Assembly: GCF_001636695.1 (NCBI RefSeq)
Contig: NZ_LGEL01000019.1
Coordinates: 124,001 to 188,000 of the forward strand
DNA: 64,000 bases
Direction: 5' to 3'
Source: Pedobacter panaciterrae
GTDB lineage: Bacteria; Bacteroidota; Bacteroidia; Sphingobacteriales; Sphingobacteriaceae
In this document: one piece after another, positions 8,660-18,378 of the stretch
Layout: the number at the start of each line of letters is the position of its first letter
Position numbering within the stretch: the first letter of the stretch is position 1
Translations under genes and position numbers: made by a program
Notes under the pieces: generated by a model
Told to the model about the DNA's origin: nothing
Database searches by the model: none
Seen by the model: the letters and a program-made list of their open reading frames with translations, nothing else

Positions 8660-8778
8660 GTTTATAAACATCAGAAAATAAGTCATTTACTTGTTTGTTT
8701 GCCTTGCTTTTAAAGGTTGCTTTTGGCTTCTTTGGCATGGTTATTACAATACACACTGCGAATTTTAAATAGAAAATC

Positions 8779-9423
8779 ATGAAAAAATTATTCATTATAG
8801 GACTAGGATTAACAGTAAGCAGTTTAGCTTTTAAAGCAAATGCACAGACCTCACAAGCTGCTGCTAATGACAAAATGAGCTTTGGTATCAGAGCAGGCGC
8901 CAACCTGATGAACATGGGTAAAATTCAATCAGGTGATCAAAGTTATTCAACGGATTCAAGAGTTGGGTTCCAGGCTGGTGTTTATGCCGATTTACCTATG
9001 GGTGGAGGCTTCGCCTTCCTGCCGGAAGCAATGTTTATACAAAAGGGAGCTAAATTAAGCGAAAACGTTGCTGGAATTTCTCTTGATCTAAATACAAGGA
9101 TATCTTATATAGATATTCCGGTATTGATAGGATACAAAGCTACTCCGGAGTTAACTGTATTTGCAGGCCCTCAAGTGTCATTTCTTCTGTCTCAAAAATC
9201 AACTGGTGCACTTAATAGCGATGCAACGGCGGAATCTACAGATACAAAGAATTTCAGTAAGTCTTTAGCGGGTGGTGCTGTTGGTCTTGGATATAGTATC
9301 ACACCAAATATTAATGTGAATGCCAGATATATGATGGACTTCCAAAAGGCGCTTAAAGATGACGCAAATCAGGATAAACTAAAGAATAAAGGATTTGCAT
9401 TATCATTAGGATATACTTTTTAA
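8779..9423 (+). CDS. Outer-membrane beta-barrel protein (paralogue)
   Basis: This 214-aa protein has a signal peptide MKKLFIIGLGLTVSSLAFKANA and the same barrel layout as the gene at 7793. Shared segments include FGIRAGANL, a central VFAGPQVSFLLSQKS and a closing strand GFALSLGYTF ending in Phe. The two genes look like an old tandem duplication interrupted by the palindromic repeat region. Substrate is unknown. Confidence 0.88.
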   Translation: MKKLFIIGLGLTVSSLAFKANAQTSQAAANDKMSFGIRAGANLMNMGKIQSGDQSYSTDSRVGFQAGVYADLPMGGGFAFLPEAMFIQKGAKLSENVAGISLDLNTRISYIDIPVLIGYKATPELTVFAGPQVSFLLSQKSTGALNSDATAESTDTKNFSKSLAGGAVGLGYSITPNINVNARYMMDFQKALKDDANQDKLKNKGFALSLGYTF

Positions 9424-9622
9424 GAAAGATCAAGTTTTAAAGCATAAGTGAAACTTATTGAGGTATTTGTGAAAAAAAATCAAAAATTGATTGTAACTTT
9501 AATAAGTTATATATATGACTAATTTAACTTTCAGATCATACTTTAAAATAAAGATAACCAAAGAAAGCAGGAAAGAAATTAATCCCTAATTGTGTGTGAG
9601 GATAATATTCCTATTTAACCTT

Positions 9623-9651
9623 AAAAAGCATCCTTAATGGGATGCTTTTTT
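9623..9651 (+). terminator. Intrinsic terminator upstream of the GH3 gene
   Basis: AAAAAGCATCC (9623-9633) pairs perfectly with GGATGCTTTTT (9640-9650) around a 6-nt loop, and the T-run continues. It lies 200 bp past the preceding stop codon. A TAnnTTTG box (TAACTTTG, 9654-9661) begins right at the end of its T-tract. Confidence 0.8.
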
Positions 9652-9685
9652 TATAACTTTGAAATTTAAACAATCCACTGCCATA

Positions 9686-11392
9686 ATGAATGTTAAACAT
9701 CTGCTAATTGTCACCTTCTTTTTATCTGTTTCAGTATTATCAACTCAGGCACAAAAAAAATCTTATTTACAAACACTTACAGAAAAGAATCAATGGGTTG
9801 ATTCTGTATTTAACAAATTAAACAGACGTCAGAGAATCGCTCAGATGTTCTTTGTCAGGGCTCATACCAATTTGGGGAAAGCGTATGAAGATTCAATTGC
9901 CAATGTGATTAAGAAGGAGCATATTGGAGGGTTAGTGTTTTTTCAGGGAGGCCCTGGCCGACAAGCTATATTAACAAATCAATACCAATCTTTATCCAGG
10001 GTACCTTTATTAATTGCTTCTGATGGAGAGTGGGGCTTAGGAATGCGTTTAGATAGCACTATTTCTTATCCTTACCAAATGGCTTTGGGCGCAATTCAGG
10101 ATAAGGAATTGCTTTATAAAATGGGACTGGAGGTAGCCAAAGATTATAAACGCATTGGTATGCATATGAATCTTGCGCCGGATGTTGACGTAAATAACAA
10201 CCCTAAAAATCCTGTTATCAATTATCGGTCTTTTGGTGAAAATAAGTATAACGTGGCTACGAAGGCTGGTGAGTATATGAGAGGAATGCAGGATGGGGGA
10301 TTGTTGGTTAGTATTAAACATTTTCCGGGACATGGAGATACTGATGTAGATTCACATTATGACCTTCCTCAGCTTAAATTTACTAAAGCCCGTTTGGATA
10401 GTCTTGAAATTTATCCGTTCAGAGAATTGATCCGTCAAGGCGCTGCTGGAGTTATGATTGCACATATGAATATTCCGGCATTAGACAATACTCCAAATAT
10501 GCCTTCAACTTTATCAAAGCCTATTGTGACTGGTATTCTAAAGGAGGAGCTTGGTTTTAAGGGCTTAATTATTTCTGATGCTATGGGTATGAAAGGAGTT
10601 GTTAAGTACTTTAAGGATGGAGAAGCTGATGTAATGGGTGTAATTGCAGGTAATGATATTTTGGAACTTTCGGAAAATAGTGACAGAGCTGTAAAACTGG
10701 TTCGTAAAGCAGTTAGACAAGATAGAATCAGTATGGACAGGATTGACGAAAGCGTTAAAAAAATTCTTACTGCTAAATATTGGGCAGGTTTAAGTGTTCG
10801 CGATTCTATAAATGAAAGGAATGTAGTTGCTGATGTAAACAGATCCGGAAGCCTGGCGCTTGTGCAAAAACTGGCCGATGCTTCTATGACACTCTTAAGG
10901 GGTAAAGCAAATATTAGTCAATTGTCTAAAGACAGAAGAACGGTAATTATTAGCTTAGGGGTTCCGGGAGTTACAGATTTTCAGCGTGACCTGGGAACTT
11001 ATTACAAAAATTCTGTGTTTTATACACTGGATAGAAATGCTAATGCTGCAGCTATTGCAAAGGTATTAAGATACATTAATGTTTTTGATCAGGTAATTAT
11101 AGGTATTCATGATACCCGTATAAGACCGGGCAATGGTATAATTTTAAGTAGTGATTTGAAGATGTTTATTAAGGATATGTCGTTAAGTAATGCAGTTTTC
11201 GCTTTGTTTGCGAATCCTTATAACTTATCGGCCTTGCCGGGTCTTGAAAATAGTAAGGGCCTGATAGTAGCCTATCAAAAAGAAGACTTCATGCAAAAGG
11301 CAGCCGCATCTGTAATTAAGAATCAGCTGATTCCTACAGGGAGACTGCCAGTTACTGTGAATTCGTTTTTTAAGTATGGCGATAAAGAGTAA
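9686..11392 (+). CDS. Glycoside hydrolase family 3 protein (NagZ-like)
   Basis: This secreted enzyme probably removes beta-linked N-acetylhexosamine or glucose residues. From the ATG at 9686 it has a signal peptide (HLLIVTFFLSVSVLSTQAQ) and a GH3 TIM barrel. The motif KHFPGHGDTDVDSH carries the Asp-His pair used as acid/base by NagZ-type enzymes. The nucleophile is the aspartate of ISDAMGM (about residue 298). A GH3 C-terminal domain follows. The length is 568 aa, without the beta-lactamase-like fusion seen in many Bacteroidota homologues. The frame opens at a TTG at 9659, but that codon lies inside a promoter box, so 9686 is preferred. Beta-N-acetylhexosaminidase is the best guess. Confidence 0.9.
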   Translation: MNVKHLLIVTFFLSVSVLSTQAQKKSYLQTLTEKNQWVDSVFNKLNRRQRIAQMFFVRAHTNLGKAYEDSIANVIKKEHIGGLVFFQGGPGRQAILTNQYQSLSRVPLLIASDGEWGLGMRLDSTISYPYQMALGAIQDKELLYKMGLEVAKDYKRIGMHMNLAPDVDVNNNPKNPVINYRSFGENKYNVATKAGEYMRGMQDGGLLVSIKHFPGHGDTDVDSHYDLPQLKFTKARLDSLEIYPFRELIRQGAAGVMIAHMNIPALDNTPNMPSTLSKPIVTGILKEELGFKGLIISDAMGMKGVVKYFKDGEADVMGVIAGNDILELSENSDRAVKLVRKAVRQDRISMDRIDESVKKILTAKYWAGLSVRDSINERNVVADVNRSGSLALVQKLADASMTLLRGKANISQLSKDRRTVIISLGVPGVTDFQRDLGTYYKNSVFYTLDRNANAAAIAKVLRYINVFDQVIIGIHDTRIRPGNGIILSSDLKMFIKDMSLSNAVFALFANPYNLSALPGLENSKGLIVAYQKEDFMQKAAASVIKNQLIPTGRLPVTVNSFFKYGDKE

Positions 11393-11399
11393 TTGTTAA

Positions 11400-11939
11400 T
11401 TACTTTGCTTTTTGTTGTTTGTAGGTTGCCGGATCAACTGCTTTTGGAGTCCAGTTTTTCAAGAAATCGGTAACAGCTTTTACACTATGTCCTGTTTTCT
11501 TTTTCCCATTTACGTCTGTTTCCTCTGTTTCTAAATATGCAGAGTTTTGGGTGTGCAAAAGTTTTCCGTTACTATCAAGGATTACAAAAACAGGGAATCC
11601 GAAACGTTGTGGGTAATTAAGGCTGGCAAGGACAGCTTCGTTTTTGTTTTCAGGACTGTAGTTCACTAAAACAACTTCATAATTGTCGTTAATGAATTGT
11701 TTTAATGCAGGAGTATTATCTACCATTTTATGGAACGCAATGCACCAGCTGCACCAATTTCCGCCAATTTGTAAAAACACATGTTTTCCTTCTTTTTTAG
11801 CTTTTGCAACAGCGGCATCAATCTCTGCGCGGGCGTTGGCCTGAGGATTATATATATGTACGGCTTCTTTTTTTTCTTGCGCCGAGCTTGCACCTACAGT
11901 TGCCATTGCAATAAGTAGCATTAATGCTATTCTTTTCAT
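11400..11939 (-). CDS. Secreted thioredoxin-family protein
   Basis: The 179-aa product has a signal peptide MKRIALMLLIAMATVGASSAQ and a thioredoxin fold with the active site GGNWCSWCIAFHKM, a CxxC pair spaced as in thioredoxins. The cis-proline region reads FGFPVFVILDSNGKLL. It probably acts as a thiol-disulfide oxidoreductase in the periplasm or at the outer membrane. It converges on the GH3 gene with only 7 bp between the stop codons. It could equally be a substrate-specific reductase; no partner is encoded nearby. Confidence 0.85.
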   Translation of the reverse strand: MKRIALMLLIAMATVGASSAQEKKEAVHIYNPQANARAEIDAAVAKAKKEGKHVFLQIGGNWCSWCIAFHKMVDNTPALKQFINDNYEVVLVNYSPENKNEAVLASLNYPQRFGFPVFVILDSNGKLLHTQNSAYLETEETDVNGKKKTGHSVKAVTDFLKNWTPKAVDPATYKQQKAK

Positions 11940-12068
11940 TGTTCAGTAATTTATTGCAAAATTAATAGAATAGCTAACATCAATTGTAATACCAGTTTAA
12001 TATTCTCTAGTTAAATGGTAGATTTTATTTATGACCATATTTTTCTAAATAAGTTATAGCTTTACGTA

Positions 12069-15000
12069 ATGCCTCAACAACCTTTAAAATTGCTCAGAGC
12101 ATCTGCCGGATCGGGTAAGACTTTTAGCCTAACCCTGCATTACCTTACTCTTTTGTTTAGCGGCCCGGGTAAATACAGGGAAATTCTTGCAGTTACCTTT
12201 ACAAATAAGGCGACAGCCGAAATGAAGGAACGGATACTAGGTGCTCTGCAAGCAATAGCAAAAGGAGATCCTTCTGATTTTAAACCACTTTTAAAGGAGA
12301 GTTACCCTGAACTTACTGATCAGGATATTAAAGCAAAAGCAAAGACAATTTACAGTAATATTCTTCATGATTTTGGTCGGTTTTCTGTAAGTACAATTGA
12401 TGGTTTTGTACAAAAAGTGATCAGGAGTTTTGCTTTTGAATTGAATCTGGACAGCGGATATAAGTTGGAAATGAATCATGATAAAGTAAAGGAAGAGTTA
12501 GTTAAAGCATTGAATTTACAGATGGAGGCTGATCCTGAGTTGCTGGAATGGGTAACCGCACTGGCAATAGATCGGATAAGCGATGGCAAAGATTGGAATT
12601 ATCAGCGTGCTTTGAAGGATCTGGCCAATGAGATTTTTAAAGAACGGTACTATCCTTTTCAGGAAGCAATGTTGCTTATGGGCGAGGAAAGGTCTGCAGA
12701 GTTTAATGCTTTAAAACAAACTGTAACTACGGGTATCAAAACTTTTAATAAGACTTTGTTTGATCAGGCGACCGATTTAAAATATATTTTCGACCTTTCG
12801 GGTGTTTTACCTGAAGAGCTTGCCCGTAAATCACTTAATCCACTGTTAAAGCTGGATAAGATTCTGAATGAAGATTACAGTATATTTCCTGCTTTGGCTA
12901 ATATGGTTGATGATTTTGACCAGTGGCCACATGCATCATTAAAAGATACATCGGGAGTAAGACAGTTATATGAAGACCTTAACCCAGGGTTAAATAAAAT
13001 GGTTGCCTTTTATCAGGAAGGTTCGGAGCAGTACTCAACGTGGCTTGCTATTCATAAAAATAGCTCTTATTTGCGGTTGATGCAGGAAATGGCCCAACAA
13101 TTAAAGAATTACAGAGCCGAAAATAAAGCACTCCTGATTAGCGATGCCCAACAGTTGTTGGTGGGTATTACAGGAGCAGATGCAGAAAATCCTTCTTTTA
13201 TCTGGGAAAAAACAGGAAATAGGTATAAGCATTTTCTTTTTGATGAATTTCAGGATACCAGTACGATGCAGTGGCTTAATTTTTTGCCCCTCATCAGAAA
13301 TGCGCTCTCAGAATTTGAAGGGAATACTACGGAACACCTTATCGTAGGGGATGTAAAGCAGTCTATTTATAGGTGGCGTAGTGGCGACTGGCGTATTTTG
13401 CACAGTAACGTAAGGCATGATGTGCAAGCGCACAATGTTGCAGAGGAAAACCTGGAGTTTAACAGGCGAAGTACTGCCAATGTGATTGCCTTTAACAATT
13501 TTCTATATGCGCATTTGCCATCTATTTTGCAAAAGCAACTTAATGGAATCCTTGAGGATACAGAAAGAGAAGATCTTTTAGGTTACTGGAATCAGGAATA
13601 CAACCAGATTATAGACAAAGCCTACGAAGGGAGCTTTCAGAAAGGCACTCCCCAAACTTTGGATGGAGGTAAAATAGAGATACAGTTTTTGGACAAGGAA
13701 GATGAGGCAGAAGCAGAAGATGAGAGTCCCGTTGCTGCTGTATATGCGGTGGACAAGATTATTGAATTGCTGTCCGTTCATGGGTTCTCTATGAGGGAAA
13801 TTTGTGTACTGGTAAAAGCTAACCGTGAGGCTGAAACAATGATTTCGGCTTTGTTAGACAGGCAGGATGATTTATCAGCCGCTGCGGGCAAAACATTTCA
13901 GGTTATTTCCGGTGACGCTTTGAAGATCTCATCTAACCTTGCTGTTCAATTGCTCATCAATATATTCAGAATGTTGGTAGCCAGAGAAGATGAACAACCG
14001 ATTTACAGAGCGACCTGTGCAAGATTATACAGTCAGATTAACAATCCTGCTGGAATAGAAAAGATGGTTTCGCTAACTGCTCAGGACTGGATGGATATTG
14101 CCAATCAACCTATTCAAAATCTTAAGGCTTATTTCCCTGACGATTTCTGTAAAGGTTTTGAAAGCTTCAGACAACTTCCTATGACCAGTTTGATGGAGAG
14201 AATGGTACAGTTTTTTGGATTGGGAACAGGTAATAATGAACATCACATTCCTTTTATTATGGCACTTAGAGATCAGATTGGTGTTTTTGCAGGAGGAGGC
14301 GATCAGGGCCTGGGTATGTTTCTGGAATGGTGGGATGAAGAAGGTTTAAATAAAGCTTTACCTGCTGCGGACGATCAGGATGCGGTACAGATTATGACCA
14401 TTCATAAATCGAAAGGTCTGGAGTTTAAAGCGGTAATTATTCCATTCTTAAACTGGAAATTAAATATACCAAGTGGTTTTATTAAGAAAATTTTATGGGT
14501 AAATGCTGCCCCGGCAGGGTTTGAAAGCTTTAGCACTTTGCCGGTTGATTACAGCAGTAAACTTGCGTCTACAGCTTTTGCGAGAGAATACTTTGAAGAG
14601 ATGCTGCTTAACTACATGGATACCCTGAATACATTATATGTAGCATCCACAAGAGCAAGAGAATATTTATACCTGGTATGTCCTAAAACAACAATTATAG
14701 AGAAGAAAAAGGAAAGCCTGGTTAAAAATGAGCTTCAGAATATATTATTAAATCTTTTTAAAGCTCAAGAAGCATCAGGATTTGTACTTGAAGAAAACTT
14801 CATGACTTTTGGAGAATTAAGGCCAGTGGTTAAAAAGGTTTCTGAGGGTAATGAAAGCGCTATAAAAGTATCCAGCTATTATGTGAATGAACGTTTAACT
14901 TCTAAGTTTAATTACCAAAAGAACAACGATGATGTGTGGTTTAATGCACGGCAGCGAAAAGGAGTGGTATTACATAGTATTCTGGAAACCATTACAGATT

Positions 15001-15374
15001 TAAAAGATCTGGACAAGTTGATCGCTGTAAAAATGCAGGAAGGCCTGATCAGGCGTAGTGAGCGCGATGAAGTAAAGCAAGCGGTTATAGATGTGATCAA
15101 TCAACACGAAATAGCACAATGGTTTAAGAATTCTAAAAGTATAATTAGTGAAAGAGATATGATTTTAGAGGGAGGAGAAGTGAAACGTCCGGATAAGCTT
15201 TTTATAATGGAAGATAAGGCTGTTTTGCTCGATTTCAAATTTGGTGCCCCTCATAATAAATACATAGACGATATCAATCATTACAGGGAAAATCTGTTGA
15301 AAATGGATGAGTTTAAACAAATAGATGCTTACATCTGGTATGCCGAAACAGGGGAATTATTAAAAGTATCGTAA
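12069..15374 (+). CDS. addA: AddA-like helicase-nuclease subunit
   Basis: This 1101-aa protein is the motor subunit of an AddAB-type double-strand-break repair complex. It begins with a UvrD-type Walker A motif LLRASAGSGKTFSL, followed by VTFTNKATAEMKER (motif Ia), DEFQDTSTMQW (Walker B) and IMTIHKSKGLEFKAVI (motif V). Near the C-terminus GVVLHSILE and AVLLDFKFGA give the PD-(D/E)XK nuclease pattern. The stop codon overlaps the next ATG by 1 nt, so the two subunits are translationally coupled. A TAGCTTTA box ending 4 nt before the ATG suggests a very short or absent leader. Confidence 0.93.
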   Translation: MPQQPLKLLRASAGSGKTFSLTLHYLTLLFSGPGKYREILAVTFTNKATAEMKERILGALQAIAKGDPSDFKPLLKESYPELTDQDIKAKAKTIYSNILHDFGRFSVSTIDGFVQKVIRSFAFELNLDSGYKLEMNHDKVKEELVKALNLQMEADPELLEWVTALAIDRISDGKDWNYQRALKDLANEIFKERYYPFQEAMLLMGEERSAEFNALKQTVTTGIKTFNKTLFDQATDLKYIFDLSGVLPEELARKSLNPLLKLDKILNEDYSIFPALANMVDDFDQWPHASLKDTSGVRQLYEDLNPGLNKMVAFYQEGSEQYSTWLAIHKNSSYLRLMQEMAQQLKNYRAENKALLISDAQQLLVGITGADAENPSFIWEKTGNRYKHFLFDEFQDTSTMQWLNFLPLIRNALSEFEGNTTEHLIVGDVKQSIYRWRSGDWRILHSNVRHDVQAHNVAEENLEFNRRSTANVIAFNNFLYAHLPSILQKQLNGILEDTEREDLLGYWNQEYNQIIDKAYEGSFQKGTPQTLDGGKIEIQFLDKEDEAEAEDESPVAAVYAVDKIIELLSVHGFSMREICVLVKANREAETMISALLDRQDDLSAAAGKTFQVISGDALKISSNLAVQLLINIFRMLVAREDEQPIYRATCARLYSQINNPAGIEKMVSLTAQDWMDIANQPIQNLKAYFPDDFCKGFESFRQLPMTSLMERMVQFFGLGTGNNEHHIPFIMALRDQIGVFAGGGDQGLGMFLEWWDEEGLNKALPAADDQDAVQIMTIHKSKGLEFKAVIIPFLNWKLNIPSGFIKKILWVNAAPAGFESFSTLPVDYSSKLASTAFAREYFEEMLLNYMDTLNTLYVASTRAREYLYLVCPKTTIIEKKKESLVKNELQNILLNLFKAQEASGFVLEENFMTFGELRPVVKKVSEGNESAIKVSSYYVNERLTSKFNYQKNNDDVWFNARQRKGVVLHSILETITDLKDLDKLIAVKMQEGLIRRSERDEVKQAVIDVINQHEIAQWFKNSKSIISERDMILEGGEVKRPDKLFIMEDKAVLLDFKFGAPHNKYIDDINHYRENLLKMDEFKQIDAYIWYAETGELLKVS

Positions 15375-18247
15375 TGGAAAGTGTGAACGAAGGAAAGTTT
15401 TTAAATAGGGTGGCTGCCGATCTTTTAGAACGTTTTGGTAATGAATTACAGGAGGTAGCTATTGTTTTTAACAATAAAAGGCCGCAGTTATATTTAAAGA
15501 AATACCTCGCAGAGGTTAGTGGCAGGCCTATCTGGAGCCCACAGATGTACACTATTCAGGAGTTCCTTTCACGAGGTACTGCGCTTGTGCCAGCCGGACA
15601 ACTTAAGCAATTCTTTGTTTTATATACTTGTTATAATGAACTATTAAGAGCAGAGGGTAAGGAAGATGTTTCGCCAGATGAATTTTATCCACTGGCAGAA
15701 ATCATTCTTGGGGATTTTAGCCAGGTAGATTATTATCTGGCCAATGCTAAAGAGATATTTGGGTTAATTGAAGATATAGCAGAACTGCAATTGCAATTTC
15801 CAAATTTTGATGAAGAACAATTGCAGTTTATGCGAACATTCTGGGGCTCTTTTTCTGCCAAAAAACAAAACCAAATGCAGGAAAGGTTTATAGAGTTATG
15901 GCAAAGGATGCCGGCGCTTTATGTTAATTTTCATACCAGACTGGCTAAGGAAAACCTGGTTACTAACGCTAAGATGTACCGTAATCTTGCAGAAGGGAAA
16001 GACTCGGAAACAGAGTTCTTAAAAACATTTAAACATACCGTATTTGTCGGTTTTAATGCTTTGTCTAAAGCAGAAGAAAGGTTTTTTAAGCAATGGCAGG
16101 AAAAAGGCTGGTGCTCTTTTTATTTTGATGTGGATGCTCATTATTTTTCTAACCCCTTACAGGAAGCTGGGCATTTTATCAGAAGAAATATACATATCGT
16201 AGGGTTGGTCAATCAGTTTGAAACAGCACCTGCCAGATTGAACGATGTCGCAAAGGAATTCATTGTTGTGCAGGCACTGGGGAATGTGGCTCAAGGTAAG
16301 TTGCTTTCAGAGCTTTTAACCGAAAAAGGGCCTAAAAGAGAAGGGGGGAAAGCAATTATTCTTGCTGATGAGAAGCTATTAATTCCGGCATTACAGACTA
16401 TAGATGATGATAGTGTCAATGTTACCATGGGCTATCCCTTTGAGCAATCGGCCTTATTTGGCTTATGTGATCTTTGGCTTAGCATCCAGGAGGCTCTGCT
16501 TTCAGATACAGAAGTTAACTATAAACATGTTTTATCTTTTCTTTTTAACCCGCTGATTCCTATAGATCCGGATTTACGTAACAAGCTGCATAATCAGATT
16601 GTAGATGAGAAAAAAGTATCGTTCAGTAAAACAGAGCTTTTAAGTATCGGCAAGATTGCAACGATTACCTTTAACTCTTTTGCTGATTCCTTTACTACAA
16701 TAAGGCATCTTGCAAGTGTATTGTTATATGTGGCTGAAGAAGGAAAACTGGAAAGAATGGACAGCTTGCTGTCTACCGAAGCGGTGAAAGCACTTAATGC
16801 GCTAACAGACAGTTTTGAGGAATTAAAAGCAGAAGGAGTAAAAGATTTAAGCCCAAGATTTGTTTTTAAGCTGATCAGAAGAGCGCTTCAGGGATTGACT
16901 GTGCCTTTTGAGGGAGAGCCTCTTGCTGGTTTACAGGTAATGGGACTTTTGGAAAGCAGGAATCTGGATTTTGATGAGTTGATAGTTTTGGGTGTAAACG
17001 AAGGTATCCTTCCTAAAATCAATAATAATCCATCATTTATTCCTGATAATATCAGACGTGCTTTTGGCTTGCCCATTCTTGAACATCAAAATGCAATTTC
17101 AGCGTATCTGTTTTACAGATTGCTGCATGTTGCTAAAAAGATAACTTTGGTTTATAATGGTGTTACAGACGAAAAAAGTACGGGAGAGGAGAGTCGTTTT
17201 GTAAAACAACTGGAGTTCGAAACGAATTGCAGGTTTTCGCATAGGGTGCAACAAAACCAACCGATTGAGAATCCCAGAAATCTGAAAATTGTTGTAGAAA
17301 AAAAAGGAGAAGTATTAAAAGGCCTGGAGAAATATTTCAAAAGAAATTCTACAGCTAAATATGATAAGAAAATCTCTGCGACTGCTTTTACAGATTATAA
17401 TACCTGTTCTTTAAGGTTTTTTTATAAAAATATTGCAGGTTTAAAAGAGCCAAAAGATTTACCGGATAGAATAGAGGCTAATTTAATTGGAAGTGCACTG
17501 CATACCGTAATGGAAGTATTTTATGAACCGGTTGTAGGCGTAGAGATTACTGCAGATTTTATTAAAGAGAGGGAAAAGAAGCTTTCTGATCTTTGTGAAT
17601 TAGCTCTGGCTAAGGAACTTAAGCTCAATGCAGCCAAAACCGGCACACAAACTCCGGCATTGCAACAGATTGTTTTGCAGGTGCTGGAGCAGTATGCACT
17701 TAAAATTTTAAGGAATGATGAAAAACTCACGCCCTTCAAAATAGAGGAACTGGAAAATAAAAGTGACTACGTAATGCTTTATCCAATAGGTAAGGGGGGG
17801 CAGAATCGTAATATCTGGTTATACGGTATTATTGATCGTGTTGATGTAAAAGACGGAAAGATCAGGATAGTTGATTATAAAACAGGTAAGGATCAACTTA
17901 AGTACAAAGATTTTCCCTCTCTTTTTGAGGATCAGGCCAAAGATCATAACAAGGCCCTGATACAAACATTATTCTATACTTATGTATATGAACAGGTAAA
18001 GAATAGACAGTATGTAGAACCTCACCTTTATACTGTAAGAGATTTTAAGGAAGGCACTTTGTTTAAAGAGAAGCAAAAAGGAGGTTTGGTGTTGCAGGAT
18101 CAGAGTCTTGAAGCTTTTAAATCTATGTTCACCAATAAATTAAACGAAAAACTGGAAGAACTGTTCGATGAAAGCATTCCATTTGTGCAAACTGAGAACA
18201 AAGAGAACTGCGGGTATTGCCCTTATAAAGACATTTGTCAGAGATAG
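15374..18247 (+). CDS. addB: AddB-like nuclease subunit
   Basis: This 957-aa protein is the partner of the upstream AddA. The N-terminus lacks a Walker A motif, as in many AddB-like proteins of Bacteroidota. A helicase-like fold with LIVLGVNEGILPKI is seen mid-protein. The C-terminal PD-(D/E)XK nuclease has RIVDYKTGKDQ. The iron-sulfur cluster cysteines are C678 (in TCSLRFFY) and C946, C949 and C955 in the CxxCx5C tail. Together these indicate DNA-end resection coupled to AddA. The symbol is by similarity of architecture. Confidence 0.9.
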   Translation: MESVNEGKFLNRVAADLLERFGNELQEVAIVFNNKRPQLYLKKYLAEVSGRPIWSPQMYTIQEFLSRGTALVPAGQLKQFFVLYTCYNELLRAEGKEDVSPDEFYPLAEIILGDFSQVDYYLANAKEIFGLIEDIAELQLQFPNFDEEQLQFMRTFWGSFSAKKQNQMQERFIELWQRMPALYVNFHTRLAKENLVTNAKMYRNLAEGKDSETEFLKTFKHTVFVGFNALSKAEERFFKQWQEKGWCSFYFDVDAHYFSNPLQEAGHFIRRNIHIVGLVNQFETAPARLNDVAKEFIVVQALGNVAQGKLLSELLTEKGPKREGGKAIILADEKLLIPALQTIDDDSVNVTMGYPFEQSALFGLCDLWLSIQEALLSDTEVNYKHVLSFLFNPLIPIDPDLRNKLHNQIVDEKKVSFSKTELLSIGKIATITFNSFADSFTTIRHLASVLLYVAEEGKLERMDSLLSTEAVKALNALTDSFEELKAEGVKDLSPRFVFKLIRRALQGLTVPFEGEPLAGLQVMGLLESRNLDFDELIVLGVNEGILPKINNNPSFIPDNIRRAFGLPILEHQNAISAYLFYRLLHVAKKITLVYNGVTDEKSTGEESRFVKQLEFETNCRFSHRVQQNQPIENPRNLKIVVEKKGEVLKGLEKYFKRNSTAKYDKKISATAFTDYNTCSLRFFYKNIAGLKEPKDLPDRIEANLIGSALHTVMEVFYEPVVGVEITADFIKEREKKLSDLCELALAKELKLNAAKTGTQTPALQQIVLQVLEQYALKILRNDEKLTPFKIEELENKSDYVMLYPIGKGGQNRNIWLYGIIDRVDVKDGKIRIVDYKTGKDQLKYKDFPSLFEDQAKDHNKALIQTLFYTYVYEQVKNRQYVEPHLYTVRDFKEGTLFKEKQKGGLVLQDQSLEAFKSMFTNKLNEKLEELFDESIPFVQTENKENCGYCPYKDICQR

Positions 18248-18323
18248 TTAAAGAATTAATCTGTCATCGATATATTTCAAGTGTAAAACTTTCTTTTCAA
18301 TGATGGAGCAGTGCGCGAATAAA

Positions 18324-18354
18324 TTGCATATAAAAACAATTTTATCTAAGTTTG
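18324..18354 (+). promoter_or_regulatory. Promoter of pdhB
   Basis: TAAGTTTG (18347-18354) matches TAnnTTTG exactly and a TTG at 18324-18326 lies 20 bp upstream. Transcription would start near 18360, giving a leader of about 20 nt before the ATG at 18379. Confidence 0.6.
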
Positions 18355-18378
18355 CCGCAATTAACATTTGAATATACA

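Larger units (their letters stand above)
8408..8778. other. Intergenic region with palindromic repeat and hairpin
   Basis: This 371-bp stretch separates two beta-barrel genes. It contains the dispersed palindromic repeat at 8436-8525 and a bulged terminator-like hairpin at 8612-8651. A lysine-rich 34-aa frame on the minus strand (8634-8738) is possible but weak. Confidence 0.5.

Noticed and set aside
9659-9685. TTG start giving the GH3 protein nine more residues
   Set aside because: The TTG is part of a TAnnTTTG promoter box, and the signal peptide begins properly at the ATG at 9686.
15374-18247. Second active helicase in the AddAB pair
   Set aside because: The N-terminus of the downstream subunit has no Walker A motif, so only the upstream subunit is a credible motor.
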